Assembly: GCA_008933705.1 (NCBI GenBank)
Contig: WBUN01000010.1
Span: 1 to 64,000 of the forward strand
DNA: 64,000 nt
Origin: Hyphomicrobiaceae bacterium
GTDB taxonomy: Bacteria > Pseudomonadota > Alphaproteobacteria > Rhizobiales > Hyphomicrobiaceae
Reading direction: 5' to 3'
The position numbers were made by a program, and so were the translations under genes. The notes below the pieces were generated by a model, which ran no database searches, was not told where the DNA came from, and was given only the letters and a program-made list of their open reading frames with translations. Of this stretch, positions 36,815 through 45,859 are shown piece after piece; the first letter of the stretch is position 1, and the number at the start of each line of letters is the position of its first letter.

Positions 36815-39271
36815 ATGTCCGGTTTCCTGGTTTTGCTTCCTCTCGCCCTCGTCAGCTTTGCCATCGGTTTCTTTGTCGCTTCCAGTCCGCAGATCGCCGA
36901 CTACGTCGCCTACGTTACCGATCTGTCCCGCCCCGCCAACTACCAGTCGATCTCGCTGCAGGTCGCGGCGCATGTGGTCGCCTACGCGATCATGTGCTTC
37001 ATCCTCGTTGCCACGGTCCGCACGGTGTCGCGGCCGCTTCCGCCCGAGCGACCGGCAGCTCTGCGCCTTGTTCAGCTCTTGCTCGAGATCATCTTTGTCG
37101 CCGTCCCCTCGGGGGCGCTGATCTGGCTGGCTACCGTCACCCTGCGCGGCGATCCCGGCAACCGCCTCATCTGGGCGGTTACAGCCGTCCTTGCGATCGG
37201 ATTGGTGATCAGCGTCTACGTGTGCGCGGCGCGGCGCCACCTGGAGCTGTTTCGGTCGACCCTGCGACCGTTCTCCATCACGTGGACAGATGTGGCCGCT
37301 CTCATCTGCGTTGTTGCTGCCGGCGCCGTCATCGCGTCGTTTGTCATTGATCCGGTTGCAAGCGCCCATTTTATCGGAATGTTCCCCGTGCTGTGGCTGG
37401 CTTCGGCGGCAGCGTTCCTGGCGATTGCGGCAATCTTCTCGAGAGGATCGTCACCCGTAGCGGTCGTCTCCACCGTGTTCTCAACGGTGCTGCTTCTTCA
37501 TCTGTTCGACCAGGTCGTGCTGCCCCCGCGCGAGTTCCGTCATACGAAGATTGACCTGCCGAAGGGGCCATCCACGGCGGCGCTGGTGGCGGGCGCCAAG
37601 GGCCCGACCTTCGATGTCGGCGAGGTGATGAAGACGAGAAGGATCCCCTCCCTGGATCAGGCATTTCGCGCCTGGCTCGCCCATCGTCGGCCGGCGATCG
37701 AAGCCTATCGCAGCCGCAACAAGGCCTATCCCGTCTTCATTGTGTCCGCACAAGGCGGCGGCATTTACGCAGCCTATCATCCGGCCCTTTCGCTGGCGCG
37801 CCTCTACGACGCGTGTCCCGAGTTCGCGCATCACCTCTTCGGCATAAGCTCCGTCTCGGGCGGCAGTCTTGGAGCTGCCGTGTTTGCCGAGCTGCTGAGA
37901 AGCCTGCCCCAGGGCGCTCCCAACGATCCGGCGCAGGCCTCGCAGGGTTGCACCATAACCGGCGCAACCACGCTCGAGGACAAGGTCACGCGGTTTTTTG
38001 ATGCCGACTTCTTGTCACCGGTCATAGCGAGCGCATTCATATTCGACATACCAAGCCTTCTGCTTCCTCAGCTCAGATTCGGATTGGATCGGGCCAAGGC
38101 CCTGGAGTACAGCCTCGAAGCCGGGTGGAAGAGGATCGGCTTCAGCGGCAAGGAGAACTATGGCCTGGCCAGTCCGTTCTATGAGCGTTGGCAGCCTACG
38201 GAGCTGGCGCCTGCTCTGTTCATGGCAACGACAGGTGTGAACTACGGAATTCCTGTTCTCATCTCGCAAGTCGACTGGTCGAACGACCCGCGCATCTCGA
38301 CGCTGACCAGGGTCGCCAGGCGCCGGATCGACAAGGGCGAAGGCCCGACGTCGAAGGAGGTACGCGATTTTCTGCGCCGGCTGGAGCTGCAGGACCAGCA
38401 GTCGAGAGTCTCTGCCGTCGCCAATATTCTTGGCTTCAGGCCGGATCTTCAGCTCGCAACGAGCACCGCCGTCGTTCTCAGCGCCAGGTTTCCCTACGTC
38501 ACGCCCCCCGGCAACATTCGCGAGAACGAGCAGATCAATCGCTCGCTGGACCTCTACAAGAATACCAAGGTCCTTGAGCTGACGGACGGCGGCTATTTCG
38601 ACAACAGCGGCGGGAGCGTCGCGATCGACATTCTCCATCGGCTCGAATCGTTCCTGGAACGCGACGACTTCAAGGAGTTCAAGGACGTCATCAAGTTCCA
38701 CCTGATCCGCTTTACGGACAAGCCTGCGAAGCGCCATGGCACGGCCAGCGAGCGCGCGCATTTCGAGCTGATTACGCCCCTGGTTGCGTTCGACGCCGTG
38801 CGGCTGGCACGAGGCGCCCAGCTGAGGGGGGTTGGCAACTCCAAACGTTCCGCCGCCCACTACATCTACCTTTCCGACGAATGGTTCGACGCGTCGCTCA
38901 ACTGGCTGCTGGCCGAGAAGACGAAGCGGGGCATCGAGGCCCGCGCGAGTTGGGAGCGCGGCTATCAGAACGAGGTTTGCTGCGACGTGCAGATCCCGCG
39001 CACTCCTATCCGCCGGAAGGCGCCGTTGACGGAGACCGAGGAGCAGGAGCTGAAGAAGATAACGGACGTGCAAAGATTTGTGCCGAACGGCCCGCAGTTC
39101 CGCGCCCTCCTTGAGCTCGTCAGAGAGGGCGACGTGCTGCCTCCTGCTGCCTCGCGTCCGGATCCTGTCCCGGCGCCGGCCGCCCAGCCGGTTGCTGGTC
39201 CCGCACCGCCGGCTCCCCCATCGCCACCGAGCCCGCTCAATACGGGAACCATCCCGACGCCCAAACAGTGA
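36815..39271 (+). CDS. Multi-TM protein with patatin-like phospholipase domain
   Basis: N-terminal TM helices; VSAQGGGIYAAYHPAL, GISSVSGGSLGAAVFAEL nucleophile elbow, LTDGGYFDNSGG Asp motif. Confidence 0.78.
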   Translation: MSGFLVLLPLALVSFAIGFFVASSPQIADYVAYVTDLSRPANYQSISLQVAAHVVAYAIMCFILVATVRTVSRPLPPERPAALRLVQLLLEIIFVAVPSGALIWLATVTLRGDPGNRLIWAVTAVLAIGLVISVYVCAARRHLELFRSTLRPFSITWTDVAALICVVAAGAVIASFVIDPVASAHFIGMFPVLWLASAAAFLAIAAIFSRGSSPVAVVSTVFSTVLLLHLFDQVVLPPREFRHTKIDLPKGPSTAALVAGAKGPTFDVGEVMKTRRIPSLDQAFRAWLAHRRPAIEAYRSRNKAYPVFIVSAQGGGIYAAYHPALSLARLYDACPEFAHHLFGISSVSGGSLGAAVFAELLRSLPQGAPNDPAQASQGCTITGATTLEDKVTRFFDADFLSPVIASAFIFDIPSLLLPQLRFGLDRAKALEYSLEAGWKRIGFSGKENYGLASPFYERWQPTELAPALFMATTGVNYGIPVLISQVDWSNDPRISTLTRVARRRIDKGEGPTSKEVRDFLRRLELQDQQSRVSAVANILGFRPDLQLATSTAVVLSARFPYVTPPGNIRENEQINRSLDLYKNTKVLELTDGGYFDNSGGSVAIDILHRLESFLERDDFKEFKDVIKFHLIRFTDKPAKRHGTASERAHFELITPLVAFDAVRLARGAQLRGVGNSKRSAAHYIYLSDEWFDASLNWLLAEKTKRGIEARASWERGYQNEVCCDVQIPRTPIRRKAPLTETEEQELKKITDVQRFVPNGPQFRALLELVREGDVLPPAASRPDPVPAPAAQPVAGPAPPAPPSPPSPLNTGTIPTPKQ

Positions 39272-39393
39272 GGAACACGCATCGGCCCCCAGCAGACGCT
39301 GACCACGCGGAATGTGCTGTCCGCGGGGTCTGCCCCCCGCATAGGAGATTGCCTACCACACCGGCCGCCCCGGGTGTCAGTGAAACAAGGAAC

Positions 39394-39447
39394 GGGGCGT
39401 TTGAGACCCGTTTGAACCTGGCGCTTGAGATGGGCCTCAAACGCCCC
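39394..39447. repeat. Inverted repeat/hairpin downstream of patatin gene (possible terminator)
   Basis: GGGGCGTTTGAGACCC...GGGCCTCAAACGCCCC. Confidence 0.5.
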
Positions 39448-39692
39448 GCCGCCGCAATCCGGGTCCCGAAGAGCGCTCCATTGGTTCGTATGGCCGGCCC
39501 AGCTTGATCACCTGACTGCGACCCTCCGGTCGAAGGCTGAGGCGATGCCCCATGACGACACCGCCTCCAGAGCCGAGGCGAGCACATCATTGCACATGCC
39601 GGAAGCGAGAGTATAACCCCGCTGAGGGTGAAGCTGCGGACCGATCGGTTCGGATTTCACTGCGATTGAGAGGCACTCGCGCACCCCACCCA

Positions 39693-40080
39693 CACCCGTC
39701 ACCCCCGCGTCGTGTCGAAGACGCGCCTCCGGCACGATGGCGGGGGCCCAGGTCGCCAGGCCGCACGGGCCATGCTCGCCGCAGATCGCCCCTGCGGCTG
39801 CGCGCGGCATTTCGACGGCCTGCGCACCTGCGTTGCGAAGTGTCCTGGGTGCCCGCCTACGCGGGCATGACGTCAGATGGGGTAACCCGGGCGCCCCACC
39901 CGCCACCGTCACCCCCGCGTCGCGTCGAAGACGCGCCTCCGGCACGCGTCGAAGACGCGCCTCCGGCACGCGTCGAGGACGCGCCTCCGGCACGAAGGCG
40001 AGGGCCCAGGTCACCGGGCCGCATGGAGCACATCCGCCGCAGAGCACGCCCGCCGCCGCGCGCGGCATTTCGGCGCCGCA
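39693..40080. repeat. Imperfect direct duplication (about 130-bp units) in intergenic region
   Basis: CCCCGCGTCG(T/C)GTCGAAGACGCGCCTCCGGCACGA...GGGCCCAGGTC...GCGCGGCATTTCG occurs twice. Confidence 0.65.
39922..39993. repeat. 24-bp tandem repeat, 3 copies
   Basis: GCGTCGAAGACGCGCCTCCGGCAC x3 (third copy one mismatch). Confidence 0.9.
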
Positions 40081-40221
40081 CCGCCGGCTCAAGGCAGCAA
40101 ACCTCTGCGCGAACACAAGCCTCGCATCGGAGACCAGATTTGATTTGAGTTGCCGCCGCCTCTGCGCGACGTTGGCTTGATCGAGGGTGGCTGGGGGGCG
40201 ACGGGCTAAGGAGGATCGTCC

Positions 40222-40602
40222 ATGGCAGAAAAGACCCGCAGCGAAACGAGTGAGGAGATGGCATCGTTCGGGTTCGACACGATGATGCAGATGCAGCGGC
40301 CCACCTTCACGGCAATGGCGGAGCTCAACGGCAGGCTTTACGAGAGCTTTGCCGCGGTCAACAAGGAGTGGACATCATTCGTTAATCGGCGCCTCAAGGA
40401 AGATCTTGCCGTGCCTCAGCAGCTTGCCGAGTGCAAGACGGTGCAGGATTTCTATCGGGTCTACGCGCAGTTCTTCCAGAATGCCTATGCAGACTATCAG
40501 GCCGAGCTCGAGCAGATGACCAAGCTTGGCCGATCCATCGCCGAAACGGCGCTCCAGCCCCTGCCGTCACGAGCTGAGGAAGCAAGCAGGACCAAGCATT
40601 AG
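40222..40602 (+). CDS. Phasin-family protein
   Basis: RLYESFAAVNKEWTSFVNRRLKEDLAVPQQLAECKTVQDFYRVYAQFFQNAYADYQAE. Confidence 0.8.
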   Translation: MAEKTRSETSEEMASFGFDTMMQMQRPTFTAMAELNGRLYESFAAVNKEWTSFVNRRLKEDLAVPQQLAECKTVQDFYRVYAQFFQNAYADYQAELEQMTKLGRSIAETALQPLPSRAEEASRTKH

Positions 40603-40610
40603 GCCCGAGC

Positions 40611-40859
40611 CTAGATTGCCCGGCGTGTGTCTGCGTAGGTGAGCATCAGCACGCGCATGGCCTGCGTACCGGCAGCGAGCATCAACTCGCCGACCTGCAG
40701 CTGCTCTTGCTCCGGAACAAGCGCGCGAATGGCCTGCGCGTATTCGCCTGCGCTGCGGGCACCGAGAGGATGGTCGGGGTGCTCGTTGTCGAAGGCCAAC
40801 GCCTTGGCTTGCATAGTGGCCAATACCTCGATGACTTCCCGCGTGATCACCGATGCCAT
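40611..40859 (-). CDS. Small hypothetical protein
   Basis: 82-aa ORF MASVITREVIEVLATMQAKALAFDNEHPDHPLG... Confidence 0.5.
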   Translation of the reverse strand: MASVITREVIEVLATMQAKALAFDNEHPDHPLGARSAGEYAQAIRALVPEQEQLQVGELMLAAGTQAMRVLMLTYADTRRAI

Positions 40860-40990
40860 TGCATGAACTCCTCGGAAGCAACCGTTGGGCTTCCCCGTCA
40901 CCACTAGGGCGATGATCGAGAAATTCGCCGGTGTTTACGGCATGCGTGGAGCGCATTTCTCGATCTGAACCGCACGAGCAACACTATGAA

Positions 40991-41068
40991 CATGGTGCCC
41001 CTTTTGATTGCGAAGTTCGCTCCCGCTCCAGCAGCAGACTTCGGCAAACTTCGCAATCGGGACACTAG
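40991..41068. repeat. MITE/REP-like palindromic element A
   Basis: catGGTGCCCCttttGATTGCGAAGTTCGC ... GCAAACTTCGCAATCGGGACACTAG. Confidence 0.7.
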
Positions 41069-41168
41069 GGCAAATCCGGCGGGCGTTGAACGACACCGAG
41101 CGCTTTATGCACAGAGAGTGTGTGAGGCGGCAGGCACCGCGGCAAGGATGCTTCGCCCGGGGCCGCGG

Positions 41169-41453
41169 TCACCGCGGCGCGGGATACGAGCGCAGACCGA
41201 GCAGACAGCCGATGACGCCAAGCTCGTCGAGCGCATCGCCGGTGCCTGCGGCGCCCCGGCGTGCCGGCCTGTGCGCGTCAATCGACGGTAGGGGCTGGCT
41301 TGGCTTCTCCATCTCAGCCGCTGCGGAGATGGTGCCCCGGCATGCCAGCTCCGCAAGAGCGGCATCAACTCCAGCCCGGAGAGCAATCAACTTCTGGGCA
41401 AGGACGCTCGCATCGGCCTCCGACGCCACGGCGCAACGCACAACTTGGGTCAT
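41169..41453 (-). CDS. Small hypothetical protein
   Basis: ORF MTQVVRCAVASEADASVLAQKLIALRAGVDAALAEL... Confidence 0.4.
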   Translation of the reverse strand: MTQVVRCAVASEADASVLAQKLIALRAGVDAALAELACRGTISAAAEMEKPSQPLPSIDAHRPARRGAAGTGDALDELGVIGCLLGLRSYPAPR

Positions 41454-41498
41454 CACGCACCAACCCCCTTGATGTACCCCACAACCAACAACCCACAT

Positions 41499-41575
41499 CT
41501 AGTGTGGTGGTTCAGAAGTTCCCCTACCTTTGCGGCGAGGTCGCGAGGGAACTTCTGAACCATAAACCACACTAG
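41499..41575. repeat. MITE/REP-like palindromic element B
   Basis: CTAGTGTGGTGGTTCAGAAGTTCCC ... GGGAACTTCTGAACCATAAACCACACTAG. Confidence 0.8.
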
Positions 41576-41588
41576 AAATCATACGAAT

Positions 41589-41665
41589 CTAGTGTCCCCT
41601 TTGAATCCGAAGTTCGCAACCACGGGTGCCTCGAAGGTGGGCGAACTTCGGATTCGGGACACTAG
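41589..41665. repeat. MITE/REP-like palindromic element C
   Basis: CTAGTGTCCCCTTTGAATCCGAAGTTCGC ... GCGAACTTCGGATTCGGGACACTAG. Confidence 0.8.
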
Positions 41666-41790
41666 CAACAAATCCTCGCCAGAATGTAAACTTGAGAGCA
41701 GTTCCGAGACATCGCGGGGGTTCACTGCCGATCGCCAGCTCTTGAGCTGCTGCAGCGGCATGCGGTTCTGCACCAGTGAGTTCAACGCCG

Positions 41791-42789
41791 CTACTGCCAG
41801 CGCGGCATCGCGGCTTGGGGTTGCAGCTCGCTTGCGGCCTGGGCGCTCTCCGCTGCTCTTCTTGCGCTGCGCTCCCTGGTCAACTGCCGCCGGACCTCCC
41901 TCACGGCACGTTCCGCTGCGTTCTTGCCGATCCATGCCCGGACCAGCTGCCCCTGGACATCCTTGGCCAGTTGCTCTGCAGCTTCCTTGTCGCTCAGCGC
42001 CTGCGCCACCAGATTGCGCGCTTGCCTGGTCGCTCGCTCTGCCGCCTCCCGCTCCTGCAGCGCCTGGGCCAGCCGCTCTTGTGCCTCTTTGGCGGCCCGC
42101 CGCAGAGCGGCCATCGTGCCTTGCTCTCCAGCCAGCCGCTCGAGCGCACCCCCCGCGTCTTCCTCGTATGGCGCACTCGCAGCGACTCTGATCGCCAAGC
42201 CACGGTCGACCTCCTCAACCGCGCCAGGCAGGCCACCGGCCGTCACGAGCACCGCAGTCAAAGCGGCCAGAAGGCCGATCACAAGGGCCGAGCGCTTGGC
42301 TGCGACCCACACCATGCTCCGATATCCACGGCTTCTCAGGCGCGTCTCGGCCTGACGATGCCACGGATTGTAGGTGCCGAAGTTCCACAGATGGCCCTCG
42401 GGATCTCGGCATGAGTAGCTGCGCCCCCCTTTCACCTCGTCCTCGATATCGAAAACGATCTGCGCGCCGGCGGCCTTCGCCCGTGCGCAGTGGGCGTGAG
42501 CGTCTGCCACAAAGAAGTAGCACACCTGCGTTTCCGCGCCGCCGATCTCGTCCGGCTGCCTCAGGAGCTTGTCGAACGCGGACTCGCGGACCGGGCCGAT
42601 CATGACCATGGCCGTGCCGAAGGTCAGCTGGGCGAACATGATCGCGCCATTCTCACCCACGGTTATGCGATGCTTTTCGAACCCGAACGCTCTGCAAAGC
42701 CAGTTGATCGCGGCAGGTATGTCGCGATACCGCATCACCGGGACGACCGACGTTCCAATGGTCTGGGCTGTTGCTTCCGGCGTCGTCAT
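41791..42789 (-). CDS. VOC (glyoxalase/bleomycin-resistance-like) domain fused to TM helix and Ala/Glu/Arg-rich coiled coil
   Basis: VPVMRYRDIPAAINWLCRAFGFE...VFDIEDEVKGGRSYSCRDPEGHLWNFGTYNPW, then SALVIGLLAALTAVLVTAG TM and long coiled coil. Confidence 0.8.
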   Translation of the reverse strand: MTTPEATAQTIGTSVVPVMRYRDIPAAINWLCRAFGFEKHRITVGENGAIMFAQLTFGTAMVMIGPVRESAFDKLLRQPDEIGGAETQVCYFFVADAHAHCARAKAAGAQIVFDIEDEVKGGRSYSCRDPEGHLWNFGTYNPWHRQAETRLRSRGYRSMVWVAAKRSALVIGLLAALTAVLVTAGGLPGAVEEVDRGLAIRVAASAPYEEDAGGALERLAGEQGTMAALRRAAKEAQERLAQALQEREAAERATRQARNLVAQALSDKEAAEQLAKDVQGQLVRAWIGKNAAERAVREVRRQLTRERSARRAAESAQAASELQPQAAMPRWQ

Positions 42790-42886
42790 CAAGCACCTGC
42801 TCGCCAATGTGTGATCGGACCGCGAACTCTGTTCCCGTGCGGTCGCGATCACGACCGGCCATTCCCCCGCGCTCGTTGGCGACAGC

Positions 42887-44395
42887 TCAAGCTTCCCGCT
42901 TGGCCGCCACCAGACCAGCCAGGCGCTGGAAGAGCGTGGCCTTCCGTGGAGGCGCTTCGGGTTGGCGCAGCGGCACGACGGATGGCTCGGCCGGACGCAC
43001 CGTCACCGGCTCCCCGCTGGCGACAGCTTCCCCGGCTCTCGCCCAATGCTCGGGCCAGCCGACGGCCGCACTGGCGTCCGCCGCGGGCGGGCGTCGCACG
43101 AGGGCGCGGTTTTCGGTCTGCGTCGCCCTGTCCGGTGCAGGTGGAAATCGCGGCTCGAGGCTCGGTCCACGGCTCTTGGCGGCTTGACCTCGCTTGCCGC
43201 GCGCAACCGGCGGCTGTCCGGGAAGCTTCGGCACTCCCTCCTTCTTCCTGGCGGCGTCGCCTTGGGCACTGCGCCCCCGTCCGCGGCCCTTTTGGCCTGC
43301 CCTGGGCTTGCCCTGCGCGTCACGCTGGATGATCGCCTCCGTCAGCCGCCTGCCGAACAACTCGGGGCCGGAGGCGGCGCCGTCAATGCGCTGATAGCGC
43401 GGCGTCCATACGGGAGCGTCGACCTCGAGTGCAGGCTGCGGGGCGCCGGAGTTGGGCATGCCCGATGCCACGATGGACACGCGCATCTTGTCGTCGAGGC
43501 TCTCATCCAGCGTGGCGCCGACGATGATGTTGGCGTCGGGATCAACCTCCTGACGGATGCGGTTGGCCGCCTCGTCGACCTCCCACAGCGTCAGGTCGCG
43601 CCCCCCCGTGATGGACAGGAGCAGGCTCTTTGCTCCCTTGAGTGTCACGTCGTCGAGCAGTGGGTTGACGATCGCCTCCTCGGCGGCGACGATCGCACGC
43701 TGCTCGCCGGATGCCTCGCCCATCCCCATCATCGCCGCTCCCATGCCGCTCAAGACCGCCTTGACATCGGCGAGGTCGAGATTGATGAGGCCTTCCTCGA
43801 GGATCAGGTCGACCAAGGTGGCGATACCCGAGTAGAGCACCTGATCCGCCACCACGAATGCTTCGGCGAACGTCGTCCTGTCGGTGGCGACCCGAAACAG
43901 GTTCTCATTGGGTATGACCAGCAGCGTATCGACATACTGTCCGAGCGCGGCAATCCCGGCTTCGGCATTTCGCATCCGCAGCGAGCCTTCGAACTGGAAG
44001 GGCTTGGTCACAACGGCGATGGTCAGGATTCCCAGCTCCTTTGCAACGCGCGCGATCACGTAGGCAGCACCGGTCCCCGTGCCGCCGCCCATGCCCGCCG
44101 CTATGAACACCATGTGCGCGTCGGCAATCTGCGCGCTGATCTCTTCCAGCGCCTCCTCGGCGGCGGCTTCACCGATCTCCGGCTTGGATCCGGCGCCGAG
44201 CCCCTCGGTCAGATTGCTGCCGAGCTGGATGCGATGCTCCGCCTTTGAGGCCGCCAGCGCCTGCATGTCGGTGTTTGCGGCGACGAAATGGACGCCGGCG
44301 AGGCCCGCGCCAACCATGTTATTGATGGCGTTCCCACCGGCGCCGCCCACGCCGATCACGACGATGCGCGGCTTCGTGTTCAGCAGGTCGGGCAT
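42887..44395 (-). CDS. FtsZ paralogue (tubulin-like GTPase)
   Basis: [64 protein letters not shown]; no dcw-cluster neighbours. Confidence 0.93.
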   Translation of the reverse strand: MPDLLNTKPRIVVIGVGGAGGNAINNMVGAGLAGVHFVAANTDMQALAASKAEHRIQLGSNLTEGLGAGSKPEIGEAAAEEALEEISAQIADAHMVFIAAGMGGGTGTGAAYVIARVAKELGILTIAVVTKPFQFEGSLRMRNAEAGIAALGQYVDTLLVIPNENLFRVATDRTTFAEAFVVADQVLYSGIATLVDLILEEGLINLDLADVKAVLSGMGAAMMGMGEASGEQRAIVAAEEAIVNPLLDDVTLKGAKSLLLSITGGRDLTLWEVDEAANRIRQEVDPDANIIVGATLDESLDDKMRVSIVASGMPNSGAPQPALEVDAPVWTPRYQRIDGAASGPELFGRRLTEAIIQRDAQGKPRAGQKGRGRGRSAQGDAARKKEGVPKLPGQPPVARGKRGQAAKSRGPSLEPRFPPAPDRATQTENRALVRRPPAADASAAVGWPEHWARAGEAVASGEPVTVRPAEPSVVPLRQPEAPPRKATLFQRLAGLVAAKREA

Positions 44396-45378
44396 TTCAG
44401 GCGTGCCGGTTGCGCGGGCTTCGCTTTCCGCGCCATGAGCGCATCGCACCTCATGGCAAAAGCCTGCGTCAGCTGCATGATCATCGCCGACGACTGGCCA
44501 TAGCGATGCTCAAAACTGATGCTGCCGCCGTCGTCATCGCGCCAGGTCGTCGCCTCCAGTTCTCTGCAGTACGGCAGATAGGGCTTGAGTATCTGAAATC
44601 CCGGAGCAACGCGGTCGAGAAGGTTCTCGATGGACCTGGTCTGGTAGCGATAGTGCTCGCCGCCATTCCTTTGCCGGATCTTGGATATGACTGTGCCGAC
44701 CAGCAGGTCGTCGAGCGACCGGTCTGACCGCGTCCGCCCGATCTCCCTGCGCAAATGGTCAATCGCCGCAAATGAGATCTCGTTGGGCAGGGTAGGAATT
44801 ATAAGGCCATCGGACGCCCTGATCGCCGCCTCGGAGAAGAGCGTCAAGCCGGGCGGGCAATCGATGAGCACGAAGTCGAAATCATCCAGGAGGGACCGGT
44901 AGATCTCTCCGATCATGATTGATGCGGCCTGGTAGGCCGAATGAATATCCCGGCCTGGCAGGTAGGAGGCGAGGATCTGCCGCTCGCGTCGCGGCATGTC
45001 CGGGTTGCCCGGCAGCAGGAACATCAGCTCGGATGCTTCCCTCACGCAATTGCGCGCCCTCACCGCCGTGGCGCTCAACTCCGCCCTGCCATTTCCATCC
45101 ATCAGCTTTTGCAGCTGGCAATCCAAGGTGGCATCGATCGAGATCAGGTGGTTCAGCGCCTTCCGTCCCAGCAGCGTGATGGAAGCGCTGCACTGAAAGT
45201 CACAGTCGATGATCAGAACCCGCTTCTTGAGCAGATGGCAGAGCCCCTCGGCGATCGCGATCGCAACAGTCGTCTTGCCGGTGCCACCTTTGAAATTGAT
45301 GGCCGACATGACGCTCCTTGGCAGATCGACATTGACCATTGTGCCATCCCCGTGGGGCTTGCTTGCGGGCTGGGGCAC
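44380..45378 (-). CDS. ParA/MinD-type (SIMIBI) ATPase
   Basis: Deviant Walker [41 protein letters not shown]; overlaps FtsZ paralogue start. Confidence 0.92.
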   Translation of the reverse strand: MPQPASKPHGDGTMVNVDLPRSVMSAINFKGGTGKTTVAIAIAEGLCHLLKKRVLIIDCDFQCSASITLLGRKALNHLISIDATLDCQLQKLMDGNGRAELSATAVRARNCVREASELMFLLPGNPDMPRRERQILASYLPGRDIHSAYQAASIMIGEIYRSLLDDFDFVLIDCPPGLTLFSEAAIRASDGLIIPTLPNEISFAAIDHLRREIGRTRSDRSLDDLLVGTVISKIRQRNGGEHYRYQTRSIENLLDRVAPGFQILKPYLPYCRELEATTWRDDDGGSISFEHRYGQSSAMIMQLTQAFAMRCDALMARKAKPAQPARLKCPTC

Positions 45379-45859
45379 TGAACGATGCTACTCGGGGGAC
45401 GCGATGCCGATACTGGTCCGACATCGAAGCTCGTCGGACAGCCAAGTGCCTGTCGCGCGCATGCGCCGTGGCATCTCTCTCGCCGCCGACCGGACCGGGC
45501 GGAGATGCGCGCCCGCAACTGCACAACTTCCTGCGTGAGCGCGAGTCATCCATAGCATACGGCGTTAATGATTTGTACAGGAATTTGTGTGCAGGATAAC
45601 GTGTATAGTATTTGAGGTGGCATGGCCGTCACGCCGCTTCTCGTATCGCCGGCGCAAGCGCCTCGCCGGCCGTAGGAACAGCGTCGTCATCTTGCGATGG
45701 CGACGTCGGCCGGCCGGATGGAGTGCGTGGTCGGGCGGTCGTCTTGCGCACCTCGGAGGCGCATAGCTTCTTTGCCCTGCCGACCTGTGCGTCCGGCACC
45801 AGCCGTGTGATACTGCAGTGTTTCAATCAAGGTGAGTTGCCGACTACGGGAAGCATGTC

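Noticed and set aside
39922-39993. Tandem 24-bp units considered as a CRISPR array
   Set aside because: Units are directly contiguous with no spacers, and there are no cas genes in the window.
39552-40148. 198-aa Pro/Arg-rich ORF across the repeat region
   Set aside because: Translation is driven by GC-rich DNA repeats open in several frames on both strands; no coding evidence.
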